Source of the DNA: an uncultured Lachnospiraceae bacterium
Lineage (GTDB): Bacteria > Bacillota > Clostridia > Lachnospirales > Lachnospiraceae
Assembly: GCA_949840915.1 (NCBI GenBank)
Contig: CATKXY010000010.1
Coordinates: 1-64,000 of the forward strand
Length of the DNA stretch: 64,000 bases
Direction: 5' to 3'
The notes under the pieces are model-generated. The model did not search any database, was not told the DNA's origin, and saw only the letters and a program-made list of their open reading frames with translations. The translations under genes and the position numbers were made by a program. Shown here piece after piece: positions 32,424 through 41,174 of the stretch; position 1 is the stretch's first letter; every line of letters starts with the position of its first letter.

Positions 32424-33926
32424 ATGATAGATCAATTGATCACGGAGCTGACAGCCTATGGCATACAGAGCGGTCTGGTAAACCCTGCCGACAAGGTCTA
32501 CACCGTCAACAGGCTTCTGGAGCTGTTCGGGCTGGACGAATATCACGGACCGGCGGACGAAAACGCTGCCCTGCAGCCCACAAGACCTGTGGCTGAAATT
32601 TTACAGGATATGGTGCAATATGCTTTGGAACAGGGAATCCTGGAAGAGGATACCGTTACCCTGCGGGATCTGTTCGACACCAGGATTATGGGACTTCTCA
32701 CCCCTCCCCCCTCTGCCGTCATCTCTTCCTTCCGGGAGGCTTATGCGCTCTCTCCCGGAGAGGCAACAGATTTTTATTATGCGTTCAGCAAGGCGGCAAA
32801 CTATATCCGCACGGACAGAATCGCCAAAGACGAGAAATGGGTGGCCGACACGGAATTCGGCCCCATCGACATCACAATCAATCTCTCCAAACCCGAGAAA
32901 GATCCCCGGGACATCGCCCGTGCGGGCCAGGCCAAAAAATCGGGCTACCCCGCCTGTCTGCTCTGCCGGGAGAACGAGGGATACGCGGGTACTTTTACTC
33001 ACCCCGCCAGACAAAACCACAGAGTGATCCCCATCACACTCTGCGGAGAGCCATACTATCTCCAGTATTCACCCTATGTCTATTACAAGGAACACTGTAT
33101 TATTTTTAACGAACAGCACATCCCCATGAAAATAGACAGAGCCGTATTCGTAAAACTTCTGGATTTTGTCAGGCAGTTTCCGCATTACACGGCAGGCTCC
33201 AATGCCGATCTTCCCATCGTGGGAGGCTCTATTCTAAGTCATGACCATTTTCAGGGTGGACACTATACCTTTGCCATGGCAAAGGCCCCCTATGAGTCTT
33301 ATTTTAACTTAGAGGGCTATCCGAATATCACCGCAGGCATCGTGAAATGGCCCATGTCCGTTATCCGCCTGCAGGGAAAGGATACTGAAACCATCGCCGA
33401 TGCGGCAGATCATATCCTGAAGACATGGAGAGGCTACACTGACGAGGACGCCTATATCTACGCCTGCACGGAGGAGACTCCCCACAACACCATCACTCCC
33501 ATCGCCAGAATGCATGAGGATCTGTTTGAACTCGATCTGGTGCTGCGCAACAAGAGCACTACACCCGAATGCCCTATGGGTCTCTACCATCCCCACGCAC
33601 AGTATCACCACATCAAGAAGGAAAATATCGGCCTGATCGAGGTCATGGGACTGGCGGTACTGCCCGCCCGGCTGAAACAGGAGATCCTGGAGCTGGAAGA
33701 CGCCATTCTGAATCACAAAAACATCCGGGAAAATCCTGCTATCGAAAAACATGCGGACTGGGTCGAGGAATGGATCGACAATTATTCCATCACCCCCGAC
33801 AATCTGCACTCCGTCATACAAAACGAGATCGGCAGGGTGTTCGCACAGGTTCTGACCTGCGCCGGAGTCTACAAAAATACGCCCGAAGGACGCGATGCCT
33901 TCGGACGCTTTATCAAGACATTGTAA
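32424..33926 (+). CDS. galT: Galactose-1-phosphate uridylyltransferase (Firmicute class)
   Basis: The 500-residue enzyme exchanges UDP-glucose and galactose-1-phosphate. It is of the longer class found in Firmicutes, with histidine-rich blocks GGSILSHDHFQGGHY and PMGLYHPHAQYHHIKKENIG rather than the short HPHGQ form of the E. coli enzyme. A GGAGG site precedes the ATG, and it is co-transcribed with galK. Its last 14 bp overlap the end of the convergent membrane-protein gene. No galE is present in the window, so the UDP-galactose epimerase must be encoded elsewhere. Confidence 0.95.
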   Translation: MIDQLITELTAYGIQSGLVNPADKVYTVNRLLELFGLDEYHGPADENAALQPTRPVAEILQDMVQYALEQGILEEDTVTLRDLFDTRIMGLLTPPPSAVISSFREAYALSPGEATDFYYAFSKAANYIRTDRIAKDEKWVADTEFGPIDITINLSKPEKDPRDIARAGQAKKSGYPACLLCRENEGYAGTFTHPARQNHRVIPITLCGEPYYLQYSPYVYYKEHCIIFNEQHIPMKIDRAVFVKLLDFVRQFPHYTAGSNADLPIVGGSILSHDHFQGGHYTFAMAKAPYESYFNLEGYPNITAGIVKWPMSVIRLQGKDTETIADAADHILKTWRGYTDEDAYIYACTEETPHNTITPIARMHEDLFELDLVLRNKSTTPECPMGLYHPHAQYHHIKKENIGLIEVMGLAVLPARLKQEILELEDAILNHKNIRENPAIEKHADWVEEWIDNYSITPDNLHSVIQNEIGRVFAQVLTCAGVYKNTPEGRDAFGRFIKTL

Positions 33927-35706
33927 AACCGATCCTGCATTGTCCGGCGTTCCCGCTGTCTCCTGCAAAAAAGCACCACGCAAGATTCAGCGGGAGACAC
34001 GCCATCACCGGAAGCATATAGCGTATCAGCGCGTTCACCGGGGAGATCAGACAGATCAGCACGCAGCCCACACAGGGGACCAAATAAAACAGATTCTGCC
34101 TCCTTTTACCGTCCAGAAAATATACGGACATGCCGATCAAAAGAAAGTTCTGCATACCACAGCTATAGAGACTGCTGACAACCGGCAGGCGGCTTATCCA
34201 TAGATGTGCCTGTCGGATTCCCTCTCGCATCTGACCGTTTCCCATCACAAACCATGGGTTAAAATCCATTCCGTCCCACGGCCAGCTCTCGCCGATTCCA
34301 TAGACGCCGATCCCCTCCCAGAAACATTCTCTGTCAGGATAAAAATATCCGTAAATATGGTTTAAAAATGCCTGCACATAGGTGTCAGGATGTTTTAAAA
34401 ACTGCCTCCACCATACCTTCAGATAATCTGCAAGAGCATCCCTGTCCGGGCGGTATACCACACAGTCCTTCACCGGATCCGAGATCTCAGGCTGATAGCG
34501 CGCTGCGATCTCGCTGAGCTCCACCTCAAACAAACCCTCCAGAGCCTTCCGCTCCTGTGGTGTTACCTCGTCATAATGCTCCGAGAGATATCTCGCCGTC
34601 TGCTGAATCGGTACGGAGAGCATCTCCCGCACCGAGCCTCCTTCAACCTCGCACAGCCGCGTGACACCGCTATTGATCACCGCCCCCAAAAGAGCCCCCG
34701 TAAGCATGGTCAGATACAGTTTTTTATATTTCCTGCATAACAGAAAGCCTGCCGCCACCGTAAAAAGGATTAGATGCAGACCATTGTTCCGAAAAAACAC
34801 CGGAAGCAGACTCACGGCCCCCAGCGCTGCAGTGAGCAGTCTCGTCCCGCCCTCCTCTCCCCGGGCTATAATATCCGCAAACAAAGCCTCGGAGAGCAGA
34901 AAGACAATATAAAACATAGAATCCTTCACCATGGTATAACCATACATCTGAAATACGGAAAACAACGAAAAGTATGCCAGCGCTCCCCAACGTATCACTA
35001 TGGGCGTCCTCATCCGCCCCAGCACGGTCATTGTATAGGCAAAGACCAGCCACTGCAGAAAATATTGTGTTCCCGTATACATAAAAAAGGACAAATTATC
35101 ATTGTGAAACAACCACTGCCCCAGGCGGAGCATCTTGTCCATAAGCAGAGAAGCCATCACCGGGTAATGCGCATCCCAGTCTCCCGATCTCATATTGGAA
35201 AGCTGCCTGTATGCATCCGCCTCCAGCGTGCCCGGGAAAAAGCTGATCAGAACAGGGAGGGAACAGAGAAATATCACCGCCAGCGGGACGAGAAACGGAT
35301 GCCTTTCAAATAAAAACCGTTCCACTTCGCCCCGGCAGTCTCTGCGAAACACTCTCGGTTTACTCAGAATGCGGTCTCTGCGCAAAAGTCCCGCTATCAG
35401 GAGCAGCATGCCCCGGTACAAAAAATAGAATCCCAGCAGATCTGCAATGGCTTCGCAGACTAAAACCGGACTTCCCACCAGCATATTCCAGCTTCCCGCA
35501 GTCTCATAGCTCTCTCCCACCACCGTGCAGACGCCAAAAAAGGCCGCCAACAGCGTAATCCGCCTGTCTTTACACCGTCCGCTCTTTTTGGTCCACCAAA
35601 ACATTACGGCCAGTCCCATCAAAATAAAAAGGGATGCGATTCCCCAGCCGTCCTCCGTCAACGCATAAGTTCCCAGAAAAGCCTGTGCCAAAGCTGCTAT
35701 CATCAT
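33913..35706 (-). CDS. DUF6020-like multi-pass membrane protein
   Basis: The 597-residue protein has about 12-13 membrane helices and a motif PGTLEADAYRQLSNM in an external loop, with a soluble stretch (about 380-490) between the last helices. It resembles uncharacterised GT-C-like membrane proteins of the DUF6020 type. The start is set at ATGATG behind GGAGAA, 14 bp after the stop of the isochorismatase-like gene; the frame is open upstream but that part reads through the neighbouring gene. Its end overlaps galT by 14 bp in convergent orientation. A role in cell-surface glycan assembly is a guess. Confidence 0.65.
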   Translation of the reverse strand: MMIAALAQAFLGTYALTEDGWGIASLFILMGLAVMFWWTKKSGRCKDRRITLLAAFFGVCTVVGESYETAGSWNMLVGSPVLVCEAIADLLGFYFLYRGMLLLIAGLLRRDRILSKPRVFRRDCRGEVERFLFERHPFLVPLAVIFLCSLPVLISFFPGTLEADAYRQLSNMRSGDWDAHYPVMASLLMDKMLRLGQWLFHNDNLSFFMYTGTQYFLQWLVFAYTMTVLGRMRTPIVIRWGALAYFSLFSVFQMYGYTMVKDSMFYIVFLLSEALFADIIARGEEGGTRLLTAALGAVSLLPVFFRNNGLHLILFTVAAGFLLCRKYKKLYLTMLTGALLGAVINSGVTRLCEVEGGSVREMLSVPIQQTARYLSEHYDEVTPQERKALEGLFEVELSEIAARYQPEISDPVKDCVVYRPDRDALADYLKVWWRQFLKHPDTYVQAFLNHIYGYFYPDRECFWEGIGVYGIGESWPWDGMDFNPWFVMGNGQMREGIRQAHLWISRLPVVSSLYSCGMQNFLLIGMSVYFLDGKRRQNLFYLVPCVGCVLICLISPVNALIRYMLPVMACLPLNLAWCFFAGDSGNAGQCRIGFTMS

Positions 35707-35720
35707 CTCGTCTACTTCTC

Positions 35721-36236
35721 CTATGCAATCCGAATCTGACAGACCTTCATGGCCTCTAACGCCCGCATATGACTCTCGGGTGTGACACCTGCACAACAGT
35801 CCGCATCCACATAGACGGGAACCTCGGGCAAAGCGGCTTTTATGATCATAGCATTGGATATGACACAGATATCCGTACACAGCCCCACCAGTGTCACACT
35901 CTCCACGGCCTCCTGTTTGTTCAGCTCCCGCAGTCTCTCCCCCAGCTCCACACTCCCGAAAGCAGGCTTGTCTATCGGCTTCCCGGTAAGCAGCTTTGCC
36001 ACCTCCGGGCAGATCTCCCAACCGTCCGTGCCTTCGATGCAATGCTCCACCGGCAGATTCCGTCCCTCCTGGGTCTCCAGATAATCACTTTGATGCGTGT
36101 CTCTCGTCGCAAGCACCGGCCCGTCAAAGCTTTTGATCTTCTCCGCCACCCGGGGAACAATGGCCCTCGCTTCCGGTGTACCAAGAACGCCGTCAATAAA
36201 ATCATTCTGCATATCCACAACCACCAATATCTTCAT
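35721..36236 (-). CDS. Isochorismatase-family hydrolase, nicotinamidase-like
   Basis: The 171-residue protein has the cysteine-hydrolase triad Asp8 (ILVVVDMQNDF), Lys90 (DKPAFGS) and Cys124 (GLCTDICV), and a metal-site-like RDTH. These match PncA-type nicotinamidases, which deamidate nicotinamide to nicotinate, though related amidases share the motifs. The start is the ATG behind GGAGGAG; a TTG directly before it is in frame. It precedes the membrane-protein gene by 14 bp, probably by chance of operon arrangement. Together with pncB at 14.2 kb it could complete NAD salvage. Confidence 0.85.
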   Translation of the reverse strand: MKILVVVDMQNDFIDGVLGTPEARAIVPRVAEKIKSFDGPVLATRDTHQSDYLETQEGRNLPVEHCIEGTDGWEICPEVAKLLTGKPIDKPAFGSVELGERLRELNKQEAVESVTLVGLCTDICVISNAMIIKAALPEVPVYVDADCCAGVTPESHMRALEAMKVCQIRIA

Positions 36237-36294
36237 CAAACTCCTCCAGACTGCGGTCTCTCCGCAAACTTTTATTTCACCGGTTTATAAGCAA

Positions 36295-36328
36295 ATGCCC
36301 GGAACTGCTCATTTGCTGTTCCGGGCAT
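36295..36328 (-). terminator. Stem-loop after the LRR surface protein gene
   Basis: ATGCCCGGAAC (36295-36305) and GTTCCGGGCAT (36318-36328) form a perfect 11-bp stem with a 12-base loop, 16 bp past the stop codon. On the minus strand it is followed by TTGCTTATAAA, a weak T-tract. Confidence 0.65.
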
Positions 36329-36343
36329 CCATCTTCTGGTACA

Positions 36344-39300
36344 TTAATTCAAAAGCTTAATCTTCAGAGTGAACTGTGATCCTTTGGTCTTATTCATCTG
36401 GTTGACATACTTGGCCTCCAGCTTTACACTGTACTCCGTGTTTGCAATCAGCAGATCAGGTCTGACCAGCGTCACCTTTGCCTTCTGTGTATTCGGGTCA
36501 AAGGTTACCCTCAGCGCTTTCTTCAGATTATCGGAATTGCTGTCCGACAAAATGACATTGTTCATCACTGCAGTCTTCTCTGTAGTCTTGGTAATCTGAA
36601 TCTCCTGAGATCTCTTGGGGCTGTTTGCCGCCACACCAGCATACAGCGTGGTGGACGTCACATCCGTCTTGATCTTGGGAAGCGTCTGCTTAGGCTTGAT
36701 GGAGAGATCTTTACTCCAGGTGGCCTCGTCTCCTACGGCTCCTTCCAGGATAATTCCTATACGCAGCTTATGGGTCCCGGCATCCAGTGCAGAATTATCT
36801 TTTGCCAGAATTTCAACGCTGACGATACTGTCATTCTCATCCCTCTTGATCTCTCCGATCTCAAAGTTCGTCAGGTCGATCATATTATTGTTGCCATTGA
36901 CTCTGTTCAGCTCCTTCACCTCGATATCGGTGATCTTTGCGGTGGTATTTCCGGCCTTCAGCGTGTATACGATACCGCTGCGGCTGATAGGATTGATGCT
37001 TCCGCTGGCTTTCACGGTAAGCTTGGCAGCCGAGTTGATGACCTTCACCGAAATTGTGAAGGGCTGAATCTCCACCTCTGCGCCTTCAATCACTGTCTTC
37101 AGTCCGGAAATCCTGAACTTATAGCTGCCTGTCTTCCGGACAGTCTCTGTCTGCTGCACACGAATCTTGGTGGCATCCTCATCAAAGGAGAATGCAAATG
37201 CTCTCTGTACTTCCTGAGCCTTCGAGTTGGTTCCCTCGATCACCACGCCCTGACTCACAATATTCACGGCGCCGTTGCCGCTGGGCATATTCTTGATCGT
37301 GTAAGAAGTAACTGCCGTCTCTCTGCCGATATAGCGGTTATTTAATGTCACCGTAGCAGGCTTCAGAGATGCGGTCAACGTCTTATCAATGACCTTAATG
37401 GTGACAGTCACATCCTTCACCCGTTCTTCCTGACCGTCGGTATACTGCACATGGGGCGTCATGCTGAACTTATAGCTTCCGGCCTGCACTACACCACTGG
37501 CCACTGCCGTCAGCTTCTTAGTCTCCGCCGAATAGGTGATATGAATCTTACCTGCGTCGGATGACAGAGAATCCTTACCCACAAACCTTACGTTTTCCAT
37601 GCCGAGAATCGTGACATCTGCCTGATTGATCGTGACGTCGGTACTCTCCTCCTTGCCCACGCACAGATTGTTCAGCGTCAGTGTACTCTTCTTGAGCTTC
37701 GCCTTGGGAGCGCTGCTGTTCACACTCAGATTGAAGGTGAACTTCATCGGCTCATTCCAGGTATCCAGCTCCACATTGACAACCGCTTTGCCCTTCTGGG
37801 CACTCTTGATCTTCAAAACAATCTTATCCGTCGCTCTGGCAGCCGCCGTATCCAGATCCTCAAACAATCCCAGCGTAGTGCCGGAAGAGGACTCGTCAAA
37901 GCTCAGCTCATTCAAATGCTCCAGAGAAATAGGAGTCTTGGTCTTCTTATTCAATACCTGCAGCTGCATCTCATAACCTCTGCTGTAGGCGTTGACTGTC
38001 GCCTTGGTCATGGAGAGCACATATCCGGGCTTGGTATTCTGGGTGGGAATCGTTACCTTCACATAGCAGGGAGCATAGCCCTCATACTTGATCTGCAGAT
38101 ATCCCTTGGTCACCGGCTTGCCCTTGGTATCCTTCATCAATTCATTGGCACTCCGGCTGATCACACCCTTCTCGTTCACATCAAAGTTGTTGGCCAGCGA
38201 ATCTACGGGTTCGGAGCCGGGGTTCTTGTAATTGGCCTCGGAAACCAGCTTGTACGCTTCCACATTCAGATTCTTCTGGTTCTGGGTGATCGTCACCTCT
38301 CCGCGGTCCGAAGCGTCTGCCAGACTGTTGAAGAACAGATTGATCTTGCCGCTGAGCTTCACGGACGGCTTCAGCACTTTACTGGTCAATACCAGCGATT
38401 TGATGGGTGTCCGGAACTGCTCCGTCACATAGGCTCCGTTGTCCGTCTTATAGACATAATCACCTTGAATATAAGTCTTGGTAAAGGTCTTGCTGCTCTT
38501 GCCTTCGAGATAATTGCGCCCTTCCTGCGTGAGCTCTACAAACGGCCTGTCATCGCGAAGTCCGATGGACACATAGTCAAACGGAACAAAATCCTCAACC
38601 TTCTTGTTGCTTACCAGCTCCACAACCTCCAGACTGGCCAGATCCACCTCATATCCGTACACGGATAACAGATCAAAGGCCATGCCGGTTCCGCTCTCAC
38701 AATTAGAATTGGCTGTCAGCGTGCTCTGAATCAGTCTGGGAGTGACATCGATCACGCGGATGATGATGCTCTCCTCATAATAAACCACCTTGTTCTTTCC
38801 GGTCTTGCCGTTGGTGACGGATACCGTGACAGAGGTCTCGCCCACAACGCCCTGCTTCACGCGGATGACGTTGGTATTGTCATATGCAACATCCTTATCC
38901 AAATAAACCAGCTCCGGGTTGGCGGATTTCCACTCGGAACGCACATACAGATTCCTGGTGTCATTTACCTCCGTAGCCTTCAGCTCGACATCAAAATGCC
39001 GCTCAGATGCGCTCAGATTGCTCTTGGTATACTGGACTACGGTGATATCCTCGCCGTCAAAACTCTCGGAAGTCACCTTCGCGCGGTTTAAATTCTTATA
39101 TTCAATCCTGATATTGTCATAGTCAATGGCAGATTCCTGATCCACCCTCACCTTGAACGTAACCTTCTTGCTGGTGTCGTCCTTCATGGTTGCCGTGATG
39201 GTGGAAGTACCCGTGCCTCTGGCATATACCACACCCTTGGAGTTCACGGTCGCAACAGAAGTCTTGCTGCTGTTAAAATTGAATGCCCAGCCGCTCAGCT

Positions 39301-41023
39301 CATAATAATTGCTGCCCTTCTTACCTTCAATCACCAGCTTACAGGACATGCCCGTCTTGTCAAAGGTCAGCAGCTTGCCTTTGCTGTCCCAGTCAAAAGG
39401 CATCTGGGAATCCGTCTGCTCAAAACTCGTCCTCATAGAACTGTAGGATGCGGAAGTGCTCTCGAAAGGCACATAGAGCTCCACCTCCTCGTCCGGCATC
39501 TCGAAGGTAAAGGTTCTGCTTCCGTTTGCCTCCTCCTTCAGAGTGGTGATCTCCTCGCCGTTGTAGGTAAATCCGTAAGCTCTCAAACGGTTGCCTGCAG
39601 TAGGGGTAACTTTCACCTCTATGGTCTCGCCCGCCCTGGCACTCTTTTTCGAAAGCTCCACAGTTCCCTTGTCCGCATAATTGTTCGGCTTAATGGTTAT
39701 CTTATTGGCCGGGAACAGGGATTTGAATGTATAACCCTTCTCATTGGCATAATCCTGAACTGTGCCGTCATAACCCTTAAGAGTCAGATTCTTTTGATTA
39801 AATGCATCCTCCGCGATCACAATATCACTCTCGCCACCGGAGTTGCTGCCCTTCTGATTGATCGTAACCTCCGTGAGATTCTGGCAGTCCGCAAAAGCAT
39901 CCGACTCAATGGCATTCACTCTGTCAGGTATGGTGATCTTCTTCAGGCCGGAGTTGAGAAAAGCCTCCTTCCGGATAACCGTACAATCTCTGGGAATATC
40001 GATGGCTGTCAGCTTCGTACAATTCTTGAACATGCCCGCAGGTATCGTGGCCATGTTCGCATGAAGCTTCACTGTCGTCAGATATGTGCAGTTCTCAAAT
40101 ACGGATGTACCCCATGTGGTGATACTTGCACCGGATTTATTGTTCAGCTCGATTATCTTAATACCGATTCCCGAAAATGCGAAATCTCCGATCTCCTTAA
40201 GCTTCTCGCCCCAACCGATGGAAACCAGCTGGGTACAGCCCCTGAATGCACCGTTGCCGATTGACTCCACATTGTGCAGAGCCACATTCGTCATGGCCGA
40301 ACAGTTGCCGAAAGCCGAGTCGTCGATCCGGGTCACCAGGACCGGAATATCCATTTTGGTCAGACCGCTTCCAAAGAAAGCCTCCTCACCGATAAAAGTC
40401 AGCTTACTGCCGGATGTAAAAGAAATATTCTGCAGCTGAGAATTCTTGAATGTCTCCTTCTTAATCTCCGTCACGGCGTCAGGCATGTTCAGCGCTCTGA
40501 TGCCCGAGCCCTTGAATGCTCCCTCGTCGATCACGGCCAGCTGGCTGTCCGCAGTGATCGTCAGCCCTGTAATCCTAGTATTATTGTTGAAAATTCCTGC
40601 AGGAATTCTCTTTGCCTCCTTGGGAAGCTCCACGGTACCGCTGAGACTGCTGACAGGTTTCCCCACCTTCTCTCGCAGAATACCGCTCTCGGTCACCGCG
40701 AAATAATTGTTCTCCGCCACGATCTTCTCGTCGCTTCCGTCCCCGGTGCCGGCTTTTTCTTCTGCATAACTGCCGTTCTCCTCCAGAATATCGCTTCCGT
40801 CTCCGATATTACTTTCGGACATATCCTCGTCCCCGGGCACTTCCTCCCCGGGCAGTTCCTCATCGCCGGGCAGCTTTGTGCCCGGCGTGACCTGACCGTC
40901 CTCCACGACGACAGGGGGCGCATCACTCCCGTCCTCCGTCGCATGGGCGTCCAGCGTAAAATTTCCTGAGGTAGCAAGCAAAACTACACTCATTATGGTT
41001 GCCAGTATTCTTTTCGCCTTCAA
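36344..41023 (-). CDS. Large secreted leucine-rich-repeat (BspA-like) surface protein
   Basis: The 1559-residue protein has a signal peptide (about 1-28, MKAKRILATIMSVVLLATSG to DAHA), an acidic Pro/Glu/Asp linker (PGDEELPGEEVPGDED), then BspA-type LRR_5 repeats over about 100-430 with units such as IDEGAFKGSGI, IGEEAFFGSGL, IGNGAFRGCTQ and IESDAFADCQN. A bacterial Ig-like domain follows (SVATVNSKGVVYARGTGTST) and then about 900 residues of further beta-rich repeats. The start is a TTG behind GGGAGG. There is no LPXTG signal or C-terminal hydrophobic tail (it ends in FTLKIKLLN), so the mode of attachment is unknown. Such proteins usually act in adhesion. Confidence 0.88.
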   Translation of the reverse strand: MKAKRILATIMSVVLLATSGNFTLDAHATEDGSDAPPVVVEDGQVTPGTKLPGDEELPGEEVPGDEDMSESNIGDGSDILEENGSYAEEKAGTGDGSDEKIVAENNYFAVTESGILREKVGKPVSSLSGTVELPKEAKRIPAGIFNNNTRITGLTITADSQLAVIDEGAFKGSGIRALNMPDAVTEIKKETFKNSQLQNISFTSGSKLTFIGEEAFFGSGLTKMDIPVLVTRIDDSAFGNCSAMTNVALHNVESIGNGAFRGCTQLVSIGWGEKLKEIGDFAFSGIGIKIIELNNKSGASITTWGTSVFENCTYLTTVKLHANMATIPAGMFKNCTKLTAIDIPRDCTVIRKEAFLNSGLKKITIPDRVNAIESDAFADCQNLTEVTINQKGSNSGGESDIVIAEDAFNQKNLTLKGYDGTVQDYANEKGYTFKSLFPANKITIKPNNYADKGTVELSKKSARAGETIEVKVTPTAGNRLRAYGFTYNGEEITTLKEEANGSRTFTFEMPDEEVELYVPFESTSASYSSMRTSFEQTDSQMPFDWDSKGKLLTFDKTGMSCKLVIEGKKGSNYYELSGWAFNFNSSKTSVATVNSKGVVYARGTGTSTITATMKDDTSKKVTFKVRVDQESAIDYDNIRIEYKNLNRAKVTSESFDGEDITVVQYTKSNLSASERHFDVELKATEVNDTRNLYVRSEWKSANPELVYLDKDVAYDNTNVIRVKQGVVGETSVTVSVTNGKTGKNKVVYYEESIIIRVIDVTPRLIQSTLTANSNCESGTGMAFDLLSVYGYEVDLASLEVVELVSNKKVEDFVPFDYVSIGLRDDRPFVELTQEGRNYLEGKSSKTFTKTYIQGDYVYKTDNGAYVTEQFRTPIKSLVLTSKVLKPSVKLSGKINLFFNSLADASDRGEVTITQNQKNLNVEAYKLVSEANYKNPGSEPVDSLANNFDVNEKGVISRSANELMKDTKGKPVTKGYLQIKYEGYAPCYVKVTIPTQNTKPGYVLSMTKATVNAYSRGYEMQLQVLNKKTKTPISLEHLNELSFDESSSGTTLGLFEDLDTAAARATDKIVLKIKSAQKGKAVVNVELDTWNEPMKFTFNLSVNSSAPKAKLKKSTLTLNNLCVGKEESTDVTINQADVTILGMENVRFVGKDSLSSDAGKIHITYSAETKKLTAVASGVVQAGSYKFSMTPHVQYTDGQEERVKDVTVTIKVIDKTLTASLKPATVTLNNRYIGRETAVTSYTIKNMPSGNGAVNIVSQGVVIEGTNSKAQEVQRAFAFSFDEDATKIRVQQTETVRKTGSYKFRISGLKTVIEGAEVEIQPFTISVKVINSAAKLTVKASGSINPISRSGIVYTLKAGNTTAKITDIEVKELNRVNGNNNMIDLTNFEIGEIKRDENDSIVSVEILAKDNSALDAGTHKLRIGIILEGAVGDEATWSKDLSIKPKQTLPKIKTDVTSTTLYAGVAANSPKRSQEIQITKTTEKTAVMNNVILSDSNSDNLKKALRVTFDPNTQKAKVTLVRPDLLIANTEYSVKLEAKYVNQMNKTKGSQFTLKIKLLN

Positions 41024-41174
41024 CTCAATTCCTCCCAATCGTCTGAAAAGACTAATTTATTATATACACTGTCATTCTATCATTCCGAAATCATTATTGC
41101 AACCGAGGTGCGGCGAAAAAATTCTTAAGATTCTATATACTTTTCCTTCATTTTCCTTTATTTTGCCACATTTT

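Noticed and set aside
35707..36042. Upstream extension of the DUF6020-like gene by 112 codons
   Set aside because: The extension reads the isochorismatase-like gene out of frame and has Cys/Gly/Arg-rich nonsense composition; the ATGATG at 35706 has a ribosome site.
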